Origin: Pteria penguin
Taxonomy: Eukaryota > Mollusca > Bivalvia > Pterioida > Pteriidae
Assembly (NCBI GenBank): GCA_035048485.1
Contig: CM068584.1
Span: forward strand, 54,561,739-54,625,738
Direction: 5' to 3'
Length of the DNA: 64,000 bases
The position numbers were made by a program, and so were the translations under genes. Under the pieces are notes generated by a model. That model did no database searches. It was not told where the DNA came from and saw only the letters and a program-made list of their open reading frames with translations. This document shows, one piece after another, positions 33,627 to 45,791 of this stretch (its first letter is position 1; every line of letters starts with the position of its first letter).

Positions 33627-34307
33627 TTATGGCAGATGAAAGTGATGATAATGAACTTCATTAATGACTCCACACACAGTACAACAGCGTGGGCTTTGTA
33701 TAAGAACATCAATACTTGATTTGTGTGTAAAACAATTTTTTGAGTGATCTGTCTCCTTGAAGTCCAGCCTTGTACTCGATACATGATGTTGATTTCTGAT
33801 TACAGGAATATCGTTCATCGGTTCAGAACTTTCAACAACAGCATCATAATGTCCACCGCCTAGGGATGAATATGCAATATGAATTGTCAACTCGGCATTT
33901 GATGGATCATTATTTGGAGAATGATCCATTGTAAATACTTGGGTGTTTTCATTATTCCCACCAAAAGTTACTCGAATATTTATATTTAATGCTCGTGATA
34001 ATGCTGTTAGATTCTTCTCCAGCATATGATCCACCTTGTGCCAATGTATTTAATTCTTGTTGAAAATCCATCCCAGGCTCTTGAAACATGGTTTGGAAGA
34101 AGTCAAAATTACTACTCATAAAATTTAAATGTCCATGAAACTCTTCTGTTTGCAACTGCCCAAAGCTTATTGCTCGGAATAGACAATTGCCATCTCCCAA
34201 AACCACTCTTCTAGCCAGACCAAAGTTTTGAAGGTAATTACCTTGTCGCTCTAATTGAGAAGTAGAAAACTGTGGCTGAAAATTGATGTGATTCTTCAGT
34301 TAGGACC
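33627..34307 (-). pseudogene. OTU-like cysteine protease fragment
   Basis: OTU proteases cleave ubiquitin chains or related modifiers. In transposable elements (for example Helentrons and others), OTU domains occur as accessory proteins. On the minus strand, VVLGDGNCLFRAISFGQ holds the catalytic DGNC block (34140-34206). After a frameshift near 34025, ALSRALNINIRVTFGG and SSLGGGHYDAVVESS hold the C-terminal catalytic His (HYDAV). The region between matches an ordinary OTU fold in length (about 120 codons). Upstream the frame opens at about 34307 after a TAA, with an AG near 34280 that could be an acceptor. A further 60 codons after the His end in CCTVCGVINEVHYHHFHL. One frameshift makes it probably dead, unless there is an intron. 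Confidence 0.7.
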
Positions 34308-34309
34308 TC

Positions 34310-36124
34310 TGATTTATTTTTCAATGACATCTTAACTTTTATTAACTAACAAGTTTGAAAGTTATATATTAGTTTATTGTTAGATGAACATATTCATTTA
34401 TTAATGGATGCGTATACATAATAAAAAGAGGGGATGTACAATTTATACACAAAATAAAGAATAAAATCTCCTCGAAGTATTTTTATATCGGAGTATCTGT
34501 GCAAGCAATCCTTTAATAGGAGTTTATATACATGTACATCAAAACTGCATCTGCAGTCATATTTCTGAATGAAAACAATTAAGTATAGTAAAGATCATGG
34601 AAAGATTAACAACTTTTTATTTCATGAAAAATTCAAATGTTCATTCAACTGTATATAACAACAAATTATATAACAATAATAAGTAAATAACATTACATAA
34701 CAAGACATGAAATTACAAACACGAAATAAAAAAGCAATGGAAATCGACATGTGTAAATCACTTTCTCACTCAGAACGAAGAAAAATTGTAGTTAAACATT
34801 TAATGCATACTAACCAGACTGGCATTGTCGATGGTTAAGTTAGATGGTATCTGATTTGAAAATAAGTTTAATTATTTAACAATTACATGTTCAGGACAAA
34901 GATAACTCATAATATGTTGAATTTCTTGCAGTTTAGAACTTTCACTTTGTTATGAAGAAATTTCACTATTCAATACTTGGTGGACATTTTATTTTAATGT
35001 CTTGGATGTCATATTACAATATTACTCCAAACACTAAGACAAATATTAGGTAACTCTGGCATTGTCTTTGATTTGAAGTTTGTATAATCTTCCACGGTGC
35101 ACAGTAGCTGTAAAATAAAAACATGATAAATAGAATACAAGTGATTCACTGAATCATTTTTAAATTATAAAGATTCTGTGGTGAAAGTTGAATGGCAAGT
35201 AAAAATAATATCAAACAAATAAATAAGTATAAGAGTACACTCCTGGAAATTAAAACCAAGGCTACAAGTACTAAAAATATTGTATTCGATCACTGTAAAA
35301 TTGTGAATCAAGGTATTCAGATGAAGACTATTTATTTATGTTTTAGGGATTTGTGTTAATTGCCAGTATCTAAAATACAGAAACAGGAGATGAACGAATT
35401 CATCTTCATATGAAAAATAACAGTACTAGCTGAACTTTACGGTTATATCCAAGTATTTATATATATTTTTGCATTTTTTAAATGTAACCCACCCACCCCA
35501 AAAATACATTTCAAAAAAAGATGAGGAATCAAAACTTTATTATCTATGAAATAAAATACTTGCTTGTGTCTTCTGGTCAAGAGCGTCATGAGGACTGGAA
35601 GGCAGTCGGAAACCCTATCAATTAAAATTCAATAAATGTTCATGATGTATAGATATACATGTATTTACAAAAGCTACCATGTCATTTTCATTTTTTTATT
35701 TCTTAGAAAACATGGCTTGCAATTTGCATAAAATTTGGAAAATAACTCGTATCTTTTTGGGAAAATTCCCAAATATAAATAACAGCTGAAAAGTGTATCT
35801 AACAAGTCACTACATGATCAGCCAATGAAATTCTGGCAGTGCTACCAAAGTTTTCTGTAAACATACTGTTTACAGAAGAAAAGTTTAGAGTAATCTGAAA
35901 AGAAAATAATGTAATATATTGGTTAATTGAGAAATAACAGGACAGGTCATTTCTGAATCAAGCATAGGAGCATTATTTTGTTTAAGTTTTAAAGAAGATA
36001 CATTAATTGTTTTGATATAAATCACAATCTAAATTAATTGCGAATTAGCATAACGATATTTACAATGAAAGACTTTTATAATCACGGGAAGAGAAATTGG
36101 TTTTAGGAAAAATTCACATGAAAC

Positions 36125-36156
<32 letters not shown>

Positions 36157-37296
36157 GTGGTTGGAAACATACAAACACACACACACATTTTTTACAGAAC
36201 TAGCACAATACGTCATATATAATTCAGTAGACAAATGTAAATGTAGAATGCAATAACCATCAGTAAGCAAGTTAGCTTATGGAAAGTAATTGTGTGAAAT
36301 TTATGTATGTTACTGTCTATTCTTTGGATCTGTGTCTAGGAATAATATTCAATCACTTGTTTAATTCATATTCAAATAAAGCAACATGCACAGACTGTCC
36401 ATAAGCGTATAGCTAAATTATCATTATCAATATTATATAACTAAATGTGGGGGAGGAGTGTGAGGGTTGAGAGGGAAGGGGAAGGTATGGAGAGGGAGAC
36501 GAATAAGTGTATGTGTGTGTTGAGAGGGGAGGGTACGGGTCTTATAGTCATATTACTCTTAAACATTATTAAAAACACCAAAAAAAAAAGGGGGGGGGTG
36601 TTTCGATGCCCATGAGTGTGATGAGACATGTTGGAAGACGGGTTCCCCCTGTCCAATCCTTTAAATATAGGTCTAAGGACTGACAAGAATTTATCATACG
36701 AACTGTGAATTAACTTTACCCTTACTGCATGTAGATGAGAATTTGCCCCCCCCCCCCCCACTCTCTCTATCAGGTATAATTTAAGTAGTAAAGGGGAAAT
36801 AATACAAAGTCAGTGATTGAAGCCAATGAGGTGTTTGTGAATGTGATAGGAATTTATTAGGATTCGTAAGTAAAACACATGTAGGATAACCCCCCCCCCC
36901 CCACTCCGAATTTAACCATTAAAACGCGCAATAGATATCTTCACTTGTAGTAATTGTTACAACTAGACTTAATACGTTTCACATCTTAAATATTAAATAA
37001 ATCCTTCATATTTGCTCACCAATACGAAAACGATTGCATGCATATTCGCCATATTCAATGGAATGTGTAAAGACCGAGGGGCTACGGGGAACATCCGGTT
37101 GGCGGGCACAGCTTTCAGATGCCATATCCAATTAAAAATTGCTGTTATACCGGAAGTTGATTTATTGTATATGGTACCTCAACGAGTTAAAATAACTTAA
37201 ATTTACTTAAGTTGTGTTTGAGGAAGACTCTAGAAAATCTAGAACACGTAATACTGAACTTTGTAATGGGAAGAAAAGTAGGAGAAGAAAAGGGGG
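34310..37296. other. AT-rich stretch, low complexity, no gene
   Basis: Non-coding. It contains a TA-rich run and a poly-T run at 36126-36158, an ACAC tract at 36172-36186, and a purine-rich low-complexity segment at 36448-36550, with G and C runs at 36591, 36748 and 36892. No protein motif is seen. Confidence 0.5.
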
Positions 37297-37308
37297 GGGG
37301 GGTATATA

Positions 37309-37481
37309 TGGTTGGTTGGTTGATTGGTGTTTTACGTCGCTTTCAACAATATTTCAGTTATATCGCGACATGGAAGCAGGAGGTTACCAACCTCTTAAAC
37401 ATAGTGGCGCAACCCGGGAATCGAACCCGGATCGTCGGCGCCGCAAGCCAAGCGCTTAACCACTACACCAAGCCTGCCCCT
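37309..37481 (-). repeat. tRNA-derived SINE, family A, with TSD
   Basis: Same structure as the copy at 5344 (tRNA-like head at the right end, core tail at the left). Direct repeat GGGGGGTATATA flanks it (37297-37308 and 37482-37493). Confidence 0.95.
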
Positions 37482-37493
37482 GGGGGGTATATA

Positions 37494-39489
37494 AATTCTA
37501 GACAAACATGTGTCGCCTAACTTTCAACATTTCAAATTTTCTAAAGATACTTTCCCATGTTCCTTTGCAAAGATAAAAAACATGTGAACAAATTTTATGC
37601 ATATGACTTACCATTTCATTTAATAAAAATTCTAATTCATCAAATAAGATTTTTTTTCATTTTCAAAAACGTAAATTGGAATGTTATATGAAATAGGTTT
37701 TTAAATGTTATAAAATGAAGTTTTATGGCATTGAAGAGTATTAGATTAAAATTAAAGGGGATAATTCAACAGAAACAACAATAATAAATATTTCTCTCAT
37801 TTCATCATAAAACCACCAAGGGAAAGCATGTTTGTTTTCTTTGAACACTCTTAATCATGACGATTTAACTTAGTCGAAACAATGCAAGAAAGATAATTTT
37901 AAAACAGATTTAAACAAATGTAATCATAAGTGCAACGGATTTAAATAATACACATTTATTTATGTTTATATCAATGTTTACGTTGACGCAAAGTTTGAAT
38001 TGCAGAATTTTATCTAAACGCACACCTAAATTTTCAATGTAAACAACTTTTGAACTATGTAATTTCAACTAAATAGTTGCACCAAGATATAGAATATTAA
38101 TTCACGTCGTCATAAACCATTTTGAGGATTTACATTCATGAAAGATCACGTTTCGAAGTGAATATGTTTTATCTCAGTACGGTTTTGAGTGTTTTGGTTC
38201 TTTTTTCAAAGTTTACAATAGAACTATTCTTTTTCGCCTTTGGCTTCCTTTTGCGGTCATATACTTCTTTATTTTTGTTTGTGTCTATTATTCTGTTTTC
38301 TCTTATTAAAGAGCGCTATTTGCAAAGAATCAGTTTAATAAAACAACCTCTCATAGCTCTCTGCTAATACTTAAACATTTACAAAAATATTACAAGCATT
38401 CCAGAGTTTGAATAAAACTTTCAACAATGAAAAAAGCCAGGTACAAAAAAGAACATTTAAATATTTCAACAATGATTTATAGAAATACAACCGGAGATAT
38501 TTATGTGAACCAATCAATATTAATGAATAAGGAAAATATTGTTATCAAAACAAATGAACAAAGGAAATCTGAGGTATGTATTGAGGTATACATATTGTTA
38601 TTAGGTATAGAAATAGCACTGATATGTACCAGCATTTGGCTGTATAAAGGAGTAAAAAAAATTGTTTTGATAGGGGTTACATTCTCCAATGGATGACAGA
38701 CATACAGATGGATAGATAGATTGAGAGGTAAACGCATTGATAGAACAATATTATGAAATTTCAACATCAAACAGCTGAAAATGATTACAGACAATCACTA
38801 CAAACAAAATCTGAGAGATATACAAAAGAAAATAAGCAACAAAAAATGCTAATCTGTATGGAATTGTTTCGTGAAGACGTGTTTAAAAATACAGTAAACC
38901 AATTCTTGCAGAAGTAGAAAAAAAGAGAAAAGTAATATGTAAAAAATAGAAGATGGATTGTTTTATAAATTTAATAAATCAATATTGACACAAATTCCTA
39001 ACAGTTTAATTAAATAAACTGTTTAACAGATTTTAATCTTAAAAAAAGCTCAAAACTTTTACACCAGAAACAACAGACAGGCCTGTACTGTTTTATATAT
39101 ACACTTCATTATTAAAAAAAATGAGTATTGTTAGTGACCAAAAACCTTTGACAAAGGTTGATTGTAAGCATTTTCTAACATGCACAAATAAAACGTTTAC
39201 TATACAAAGGTAAAACTAACCCTCCTTCACTCATTTTGTAATATCAAATAAATACATAAAATAAAGCTTCCACCAAAATATAACTCAGACACAAGAATAT
39301 CTTGATAAGACAACATGTCGAATGCTTAACTAAAAGCTATTTCACTCATAAATCAATATACTTTGCAAGACAACGTCGAGGAAAATGTATATAAAAAGGA
39401 AACCAAGTCATGATACTAGCAACGCATGATATTATAATATGATGAAAAATGAAAGCAAAATAGAAAAACAAATACAAAAGCACATGAAT
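37494..39489. other. AT-rich stretch without supported gene
   Basis: A hydrophobic 81-codon frame at 38122-38367 (VLVLFSKFTIELFFFAFGF) is AT-driven and unsupported. Otherwise non-coding. Confidence 0.4.
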
Positions 39490-39721
39490 TCGTTAGCAAT
39501 TCTTATCATCAAAGCCATATCTGACATTTCTATGTCTCAATCTTGTCGAGCTTCTTACAGTATCACCTACTGAAGCATTGATTTTTGTATTATTTATTCT
39601 TTGTAAGTACATATTCACTCTGCTTACGAAATCACAAAGCTGTAGCAAAGTTAATCGTATGTTTGCAATGGCATCTCCTAGTGTTGTTAGTAAACCTATA
39701 ATCAGTGTGATGATACCTGTT
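39490..39721 (-). CDS. Candidate last exon, membrane-like protein
   Basis: Minus strand: acceptor TTTCTCTTTAACAG precedes 39721. The exon encodes GIITLIIGLLTTLGDAIANI, a possible membrane segment, then RLTLLQLCDFV and a basic, Asn-rich tail RLRHRNVRYG ending at a TAA. Entry phase is 1. Together with the exon candidates at 40389, 40670 and 41140, it may form a secreted or single-pass membrane protein gene. No family is recognised. The link between the exons is inferred from strand, order and style only. Confidence 0.3.
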
Positions 39722-40388
39722 AAAGAGAAATAATAAAACAGTTTACAGTTCGCGGTTTGAAATATTATCAAATATATCATTCATTCCATCAAAATGTCTT
39801 CTCATCTGCTGTACTGTACAAGGCATGCGTGACTGTCTAACTACTTGTCTATGATTTTCTCGCAGCCAGTAAGGAATACTATTGCTATAATACACATACT
39901 TAGTACTGTCAATGATGTGCTGATTATGGATGATGTTGAAATAATAATAATTACAAGTTGTGCGAAGTAAACAGCATTACATTTCACACTACCATGAAGC
40001 TGGATAAATACATTTATCCATACGTCTATAATGAAAAGCTAGGCATATGGATTATATTTGTTCTTTTCCTTGTGATGTGATACTTAATGCATACTACGAT
40101 AGTTGTCCCTGATGATAATGTTGATATGATGGTAACACCAAGTGAAAAATTGAAATAAAATTATTATAGTGCAACTTCTTCATAAACCGGTTCATTGGGT
40201 CTTAAGTATCCCTATGTGTCTATCAGTGATAGAGTTGAACCAGTAAATATACATATACTACTTTCATACCTACATATTCTTTTATTCAGATGTTTATACA
40301 ATATGAATATCGCTGATATTATGCATACAGTTATTACTAAAATAGAACAAAAAGATAATTACATAGACTGATAATGAATGATATTTAC

Positions 40389-40484
40389 CATCTTCACTCT
40401 CTGTGTCAGTCTGTTGGTACTGATCTCACCATGGTTACTGGATACTGCTGGAACCGTCAAAGATAATGATGATGGTCTACCAAC
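40389..40484 (-). CDS. Candidate exon, Ser/Thr-rich (phase 0)
   Basis: A 96-base open segment encodes VGRPSSLSLTVPAVSS then NHGEISTNRLTQRVKM and ends at a donor (AAGATG/GTAAATA). Its 5' side resembles that of the exon at 40670-40795 (TTTTACTTT...), but the acceptor AG is TG here. It may be an exon duplicate that lost its acceptor. Confidence 0.25.
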
Positions 40485-40669
40485 CAGTTAGAAAGTAAAA
40501 TATAATCTGAACTGGTCTATTGCATAGTATGCTGATTATTCAAGACATTATACATGTCTTGACATCCTAATTTGTTTATATACCTTGTAATTGTACCTTT
40601 TACATTATATATATGACATGTAAAAATACAAATACAAAAAAAAATATTTATTTCAAAAAATGTTCTCAC

Positions 40670-40795
40670 TGATGCAGTGTGTTGTGGAGATGTTATGTAA
40701 TCTCCTCTGGTGATCCTGCTAGTGGGGTTTTCAACACTTTCAGTCATTACAGCAGTGGATCCTATGGTACCTGGAGGAGATGGTGGTCCCACAAC
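40670..40795 (-). CDS. Candidate exon, Pro/Ser/Thr-rich (phase 0)
   Basis: Acceptor TTCTACTTTAAAACAG, then exactly 42 open codons (VVGPPSPPGTIGSTAV, TESVENPTS, ITRGDYITSPQHTAS), then the donor GTGAGA. The length is divisible by three and both splice signals are canonical. A partial duplicate lies upstream at 40815-40868 (CCTACAGGTACCATAGG). The composition suits an extracellular linker. Confidence 0.35.
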
Positions 40796-41139
40796 CTGTT
40801 TTAAAGTAGAATATACAGTAGTGGGTCCTATGGTACCTGTAGGTGATGTGGTCCCACATTGTTTGAAAGTAAAATATACTCTTTCCATAATGCATTGAAA
40901 TTTGTTATCATAAATTATAAAACTTCGGTTACTCGGTAAGGATTTTCTACACCTTACTGTTTTTGTTTGTTTTTAAAGGGGGTGGCGGGGTAGTTCTGCC
41001 TTTCCAATATAGAACATTTTCTCTATATATTATTCTTTCCAAGTACAAATTTTCACATAGGCATTCCATATATCAGTTTCCAACTTTTTAAGTTATGAAG
41101 TTCCTCTTGATTTTCGGGGAAAATACAGTAGTTTAACAT

Positions 41140-41374
41140 TCAAAAAACACAGTCTTTTCCAGGAAATTGGATCGTGAGTTGGCTTCGTGTCAAAATAAAA
41201 TCACAGTTGTCACTGTCTTCTCCAGACAAAATCTTCACAACACTAACTACGCATTTCCTGAGATCTATCAGTGATCCAGTGGATGGGAAGAACCGAGCAA
41301 ATGTCAGGCTTCCACGATGATTTGGACAAGTGCTATATGTTCCATCTCCTGCCCATGTACATGAACCTATTATA
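41140..41374 (-). CDS. Candidate exon with Cys-rich domain
   Basis: Acceptor TTTACCCCATTTTAG precedes 41374. The frame encodes GSCTWAGDGTYSTCPNHRG, LTFARFFPSTGSLIDLRK and four Cys in total, then CDFILTRSQLTIQFPGKDC and a TGA. The pattern looks like a disulfide-bonded secreted domain. Family not recognised. No clear donor, so it may be a terminal exon. Confidence 0.35.
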
Positions 41375-41399
41375 CTAAAATGGGGTAAATTATACAAGA

Positions 41400-42709
41400 T
41401 CCAAAATATGAAAATATACTGAACACCAGCAAGTGTGCTACATTCGTGGTCTTGGACTAATTTTCACTTTGGCAAACTCAAAACAAAACGAAGCACCTTT
41501 GGGAAGTTGTACGATCGTTGAACCTGATTTTATTTTTTATAAAGAGATTGGGTATTGATCTCTGGTTATCATTTGATTTGAATTCCCGCTGAGATTTGGG
41601 TTTTTTCCGCTAGCAAGAGACAATACTAACTTTACTCTATTAATTCCACATATAATAATGATATTTAAATCGTTTTATATTGAAGTATCAGAATTAAATC
41701 TAAATTCTAATATTTTGTGGAGAGATGAAATTACCATGAACGAGGGAGTTCCTAGTCTCCTAGGTAGGCCATATACTTATCAACAAAACATGCCTACTGT
41801 AATTGATTAAAAGGCATAAGATTCAAATTGCCATATGATGAAGTGGATTGATGAACCAGGGGGTGTTGCCATGTTGATTTTAAAAGTTATATACAGTAAA
41901 TACTGATCATACTCGCGTACAGAAAGGTTCTGTTCTTCAACTTGATGGGTCTGACAATCTGCTCACTCAGAAGCAGTCATCAACGATACACTTTTGTGGT
42001 ACTTATGTTTGACAAAATCACGAGCCTTGGCAATGATCAAGAATAATGAATCTGTTGATAAACTGTTGACGGTATAAATAGTCTGAATCCTAGTTAATTT
42101 GTACACAAATCATCTTTTCCCGCAACAATGAAACCTCCACTTTCAAAACTGAAAAAGTTCTCCTGGCGTAGGGAACATACAAAACAACTTCAGGAAATGT
42201 AGGATCGTATTCATGTTAAAAGAGAAGGGCCGAAATCTTAAGCGATGACTCAAACTAGTGACCAAAAACAAAAGGACAATTCTCGTGATATTTACAATAA
42301 TCATACACTTGTCCTGGCTGACCGTGGTAACTACACCTGTTTTCTCTTTCGACAATGATTCGGATCTGATGATACTTTATTTTTTGATAATTCGTCAGTT
42401 CTTCAAATATTTGTAAATAGAAATGCTTCTAAAGTACACATTTCTCATATAATTGACCTTCTTACTTGTCAAATCATTGTAATGGATCGAAACAAGCGGA
42501 ACAAATTACCAGCTACCAGAATGTATTGATCGATTTGATTCGCCTCGTGGATTATTTGCACAAAAACATATCTTTCTTTTAATTCCATGGCAAAGATTTC
42601 TTCATTTTCAAATCATTTTACGAGTATGCACTCCAATGCTTATCATATCCGGTTGTTTATCACCATTCATATTACAAATTTATAAACATGTATAGTTATA
42701 TAAATGAAT
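41400..42709. other. No supported gene
   Basis: AT-rich. A short plus frame at 42245-42355 ends LADRGNYTCFLF, similar to an Ig-domain F strand, but isolated. Confidence 0.35.
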
Positions 42710-42721
42710 TGACCTATCCCC
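42710..42721 (+). repeat. Left terminal inverted repeat of ISL2EU element
   Basis: TGACCTATCCCC, preceded by target dinucleotide AT. Confidence 0.88.
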
Positions 42722-42959
42722 AAACCACGCCCCCGCTGACTTGATATCAATTATATTGGATTAAGGCGTGTAATCGACCTCATGATCAGCTCAACATACA
42801 AACAATAATACGCCACACATACGTGTGTTCAAAAGTATGTATACCTCTGCAGTAATATTTTGATAAAGATAATTTTCCTTTATTTGGAATTCGATTGGTA
42901 TAAAAGCGATACAGTCCATATTCATATAACATATATATTGACTAAATTATCTTATTCAG

Positions 42960-43342
42960 CATTTCAAAGATGGAATAGGACAAACTATTAAGTACCCTGA
43001 CCCATTACAAGCTCTACGTCAAGGAGACTCCGTCATCCTGAAGCCTTCCAGGCCTTCACCCAAGAGAAGGAAGCGATTAAATATGGGTTATTCTGATTAT
43101 TGTATGTCACATTTTCCATATTCATTCCGAGTAACTGTGATATAATCAATCGTCTTTGTTTACAAAGTTTAGTAAATGATTATTCACATTTCTGTTCAAA
43201 AGACCATGAAGACAGAATGACACAGGATGATTCCCAACTGATAACGTCGGATACTGTTTGTTCTGTATTTACAAATGCAAGTACACAGACTGAAAGTGAA
43301 TGTACGTGTAAATACGATTTATCAGAGAAGGTTGTTAGATAG
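42960..43342 (+). pseudogene. ISL2EU transposase, THAP C-terminal exon
   Basis: An acceptor (TTATCTTATTCAG) precedes 42960. The exon begins HFKDGIGQTIKYPDPLQALR, like the end of a THAP zinc finger in transposases (C..HF.DG.PT..NPDP). A basic stretch PSPKRRKRLN follows, then a break, then the open segment 43100-43342 with TNASTQTESECTC. The zinc-binding N-terminal exon is not found between the TIR and 42960, so it is missing or decayed. The frame stops at 43342, directly beside the end of the antisense YqaJ exon. Confidence 0.6.
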
Positions 43343-43349
43343 TACTGAT

Positions 43350-44128
43350 TCAATCAAATGAGATTTTATTATGAATATAAGTGTAATACACTTAACATAA
43401 TCAATATATAATAAAAGGTATTTTATGAAACTGAGGTCCTGTTCTATCCTCTGTATATGGATGTCTTTGCTTGTATAAACAACAAAGTCACAGAAAGAGG
43501 TACCATTTATCATTAGTTGTCCTTGAATCTGATAGAAATAAGCATGAGAATCGTCAAGTCCCACGTTCTTTCCGCATCTTTTAAGACAAAAGTTTGGAAT
43601 AGAGCTTATAGCCTCTTCAATTGTCATATTCTTCCAGAATATGGGCATTTTATTTCTAGAATGCCACATACTCCATCCGTCACATACTTTCCCATCTGGC
43701 GTTGCTCCTAAAAAGGGAAATGCGGGGTTGACACAGAACCCACAGTCATGTACATGTTTTCCTTGTTTTTGAACATATAATTTTCTTGCTCTGTCTTCAT
43801 TTGCAATACCATAGCTTGTAGGGGCAGATTTAAATGATTCTGGCTTCAGTGGAGAAGATATGAATTTGTCTAATTTTTTTTTCTTTTTCAATATATGATG
43901 AAACTTGATGTTGTCAATCGGTGTTCTCTCTCCTTGTGCCATCGCACATTAGAATCTTGATCCCGAGTAAATTCCTCTATTTCACATGGTTTTTTTCCTT
44001 ATCTAATACTATTTCATCAGGCAATGGTAAGAAATGCTCCGGTGACGTAATAGGAGAATCGTATGGAAATGTAGGTCTCCACATTCAGTGCCAACTGCAG
44101 TTCTTTTCCGAGGTTCATAGAAGTTAGC
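43350..44128 (-). pseudogene. YqaJ-type exonuclease domain, exon 3 of ISL2EU protein 2
   Basis: Lambda-exonuclease-like nuclease domain. An acceptor (CACGC...TATTGTAG) precedes 44128. In order: ANFYEPRKRTAVG, FLPLPDEIVLDKEKNHVK, TPIDNIKFHHIL, TSYGIANEDRARKLYVQKQG, GFCVNPAFPFLGATPDGKV (PDG motif), the metal-binding EIKCPY found only in a shifted frame at about 43643-43660, and AYFYQIQGQLMINGTSFCDF. Frameshifts occur near 43926, 43985, 44050 and on either side of EIKCPY. A minus-strand AATAAA lies at about 43367-43372. The exon sits between the two transposase blocks on the other strand. Confidence 0.85.
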
Positions 44129-44185
44129 CTACAATATACACACGCATATATACTAAATTAAATATTTTTTTCCGGTATAAATCCG

Positions 44186-44740
44186 ATGGGTATGTTAGCT
44201 GTCACCACAGAAAATGCAAAACTTGCTGCTGCCTTAAACAGGTATCTTTCCGAAAAGCAAGCCTTAAGTTCAGAAATACGGATTGTAAAGCCCTCCTGCC
44301 TTAAAGCGCAATCCCAAACGTACAGTGACTATAAGTCAGGTAATACATTGAAAGGACTAATTGCGTGTGACCCACGTGGATCTGTGATGTATGCCTCGAT
44401 GCTTTTTAGTGGAGCTATGTCAGATAAAGAAATTTTTGTGAAATCGGGGCTTCAGAACATGTTGTCAGAACTTATATAAGAAGGATACCTTCGCGAGGGG
44501 TACGGCTTACTGGCAGATAAAGGATTCAATATCGAGGAAGAGGTTCACAAGTGTGGTCTCAGTTTGAATATACCCCTTTTCTCTCGACAAGGAAAACAGA
44601 TGAGTACCGGGGATGCAATTCTTACAAAGAAGATTGCGAAACATCGTGTCCATGTCGAGAGAGTAATCGAGAGGATTAAGTGTTTTAAGATTCTGTCTGG
44701 AAGAGTAGATCTAACCCTTTTTCACAAATAAACCAGTTTT
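44186..44740 (+). pseudogene. ISL2EU transposase, DDE core
   Basis: DDE_4-type (IS4/IS5-like) catalytic core. It reads SSEIRIVKPSCLKAQSQTYS (the first catalytic Asp, usually just before this block, is missing), then SDYKSGNTLKGLIACDPRGS, SGAMSDKEIF, GLLADKGFNIEEEV (second Asp) and HVERVIERIK (catalytic Glu). A TAA at 44477-44479 interrupts the frame once, with coding continuing to about 44735. An AATAAA at 44726-44731 could serve as polyadenylation signal. The core lies inside the second intron of the antisense YqaJ gene. Confidence 0.8.
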
Positions 44741-45282
44741 GGTTTTATGCGCATTTCTAACGAATTTCTTTCCGCCATTCATTCAAGATAGTGATAAGTA
44801 AATTATAACTTACATGAGTACTTACTCCACTGCCAATACCGACTTCTCCGAACAATGTCATTTTTGGGGGAAGGGGGTGGGGGGTATCCGGAATGGAGGC
44901 CAAGTACCTTAAAGGGAGGGCTGACAGAGACTGTAGATATTTTATTTCAGATTCTTGCACTCTTATATTTCTGAAGTATTAAATTCATATTTAGTATCAT
45001 AAAGGTTTGAAAATCATTTGTCTGGAAGTGAATTAGGTAAAGGAGAGTGAGAAGAATGTTATGAGAGAGATGAGATAGAAAGAAGGGAGATCGGATGGGA
45101 GTATGGGAATATGAAATGGGTATAAGGGGAAAAGAGAGGTGAGAAAATTAAAAGAGGGAGAAGAGCTGTCCGTCTCTTCCTGCATTTATGTAATTATATT
45201 TTCTGTGTATTGAAATATAATTATATTATAATAGATTTATGTTAATTCCTGCATATTTAAAAAATAAACGAAATCCATGTAC

Positions 45283-45513
45283 CTGCATTCTGTTACTGTG
45301 TTTTCTATTGGTCCGTATTTCCTGTTAGGACGCGGTTTGATGATTACAATATTGGGTACCGCATCTTGTTCTATTTTCGACCCCCTGGGTACACTCCATT
45401 GTTGTGGCAAGCTTGTACTAGACAATGCATCGGGTACAGATGTCCGTCCAATTAGCAACCAATGTTGTAATCTAATTATCAGACCTATGATATGGGAACA
45501 CCACCCGCTGGCT
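45283..45513 (-). pseudogene. YqaJ gene exon 2 (second half of SWIM zinc finger)
   Basis: Acceptor TTTGATTATAACAG precedes 45513 and donor AATGCAG/GTACATG follows 45283. The exon encodes GWCSHIIGLIIRLQHWLL, LSSTSLPQQWSVPRGSK and NRKYGPIENTVTEC. CSH completes the SWIM motif begun in exon 1. The frame is intact. Confidence 0.8.
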
Positions 45514-45791
45514 CTGTTATAATCAAATATACTCATCATACGAATGGGGGTGGAGCCTTACACTTACACAATATTTTATTATTTTCTTACATCGAAATAA
45601 TTTTACTTCGGTTGATTTATAAAGTTGAAAAGAGATAACTTTTGGGCTTCATGTATATGTCATAAAATTTCTTTAAGAAGCATTTATATAACATACCGGC
45701 TATTGATATAGGATACACTAAGTATTCACATGATAAAACGTTAGTGTATGTCGCTTGATGATTATTAAAAGACATTGATGATTGAACTTAC

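Noticed and set aside
35236..35262. Transposon terminal repeat (CACTCCTGGAAATTAAAACC)
   Set aside because: It resembles ends of some elements, but no inverted partner was found nearby.
36441..36761. 106-codon minus-strand frame
   Set aside because: Lies in a purine-rich low-complexity tract; repeated Pro/Ser/Leu content follows from base composition.
38122..38367. Hydrophobic membrane protein
   Set aside because: T-rich codons in AT-rich DNA give hydrophobic residues by chance; no splice or start support.
42245..42355. Ig-domain fragment (DRGNYTCF)
   Set aside because: Only one strand motif of an Ig fold, with no partner Cys/Trp and no exon boundaries; chance match cannot be excluded.
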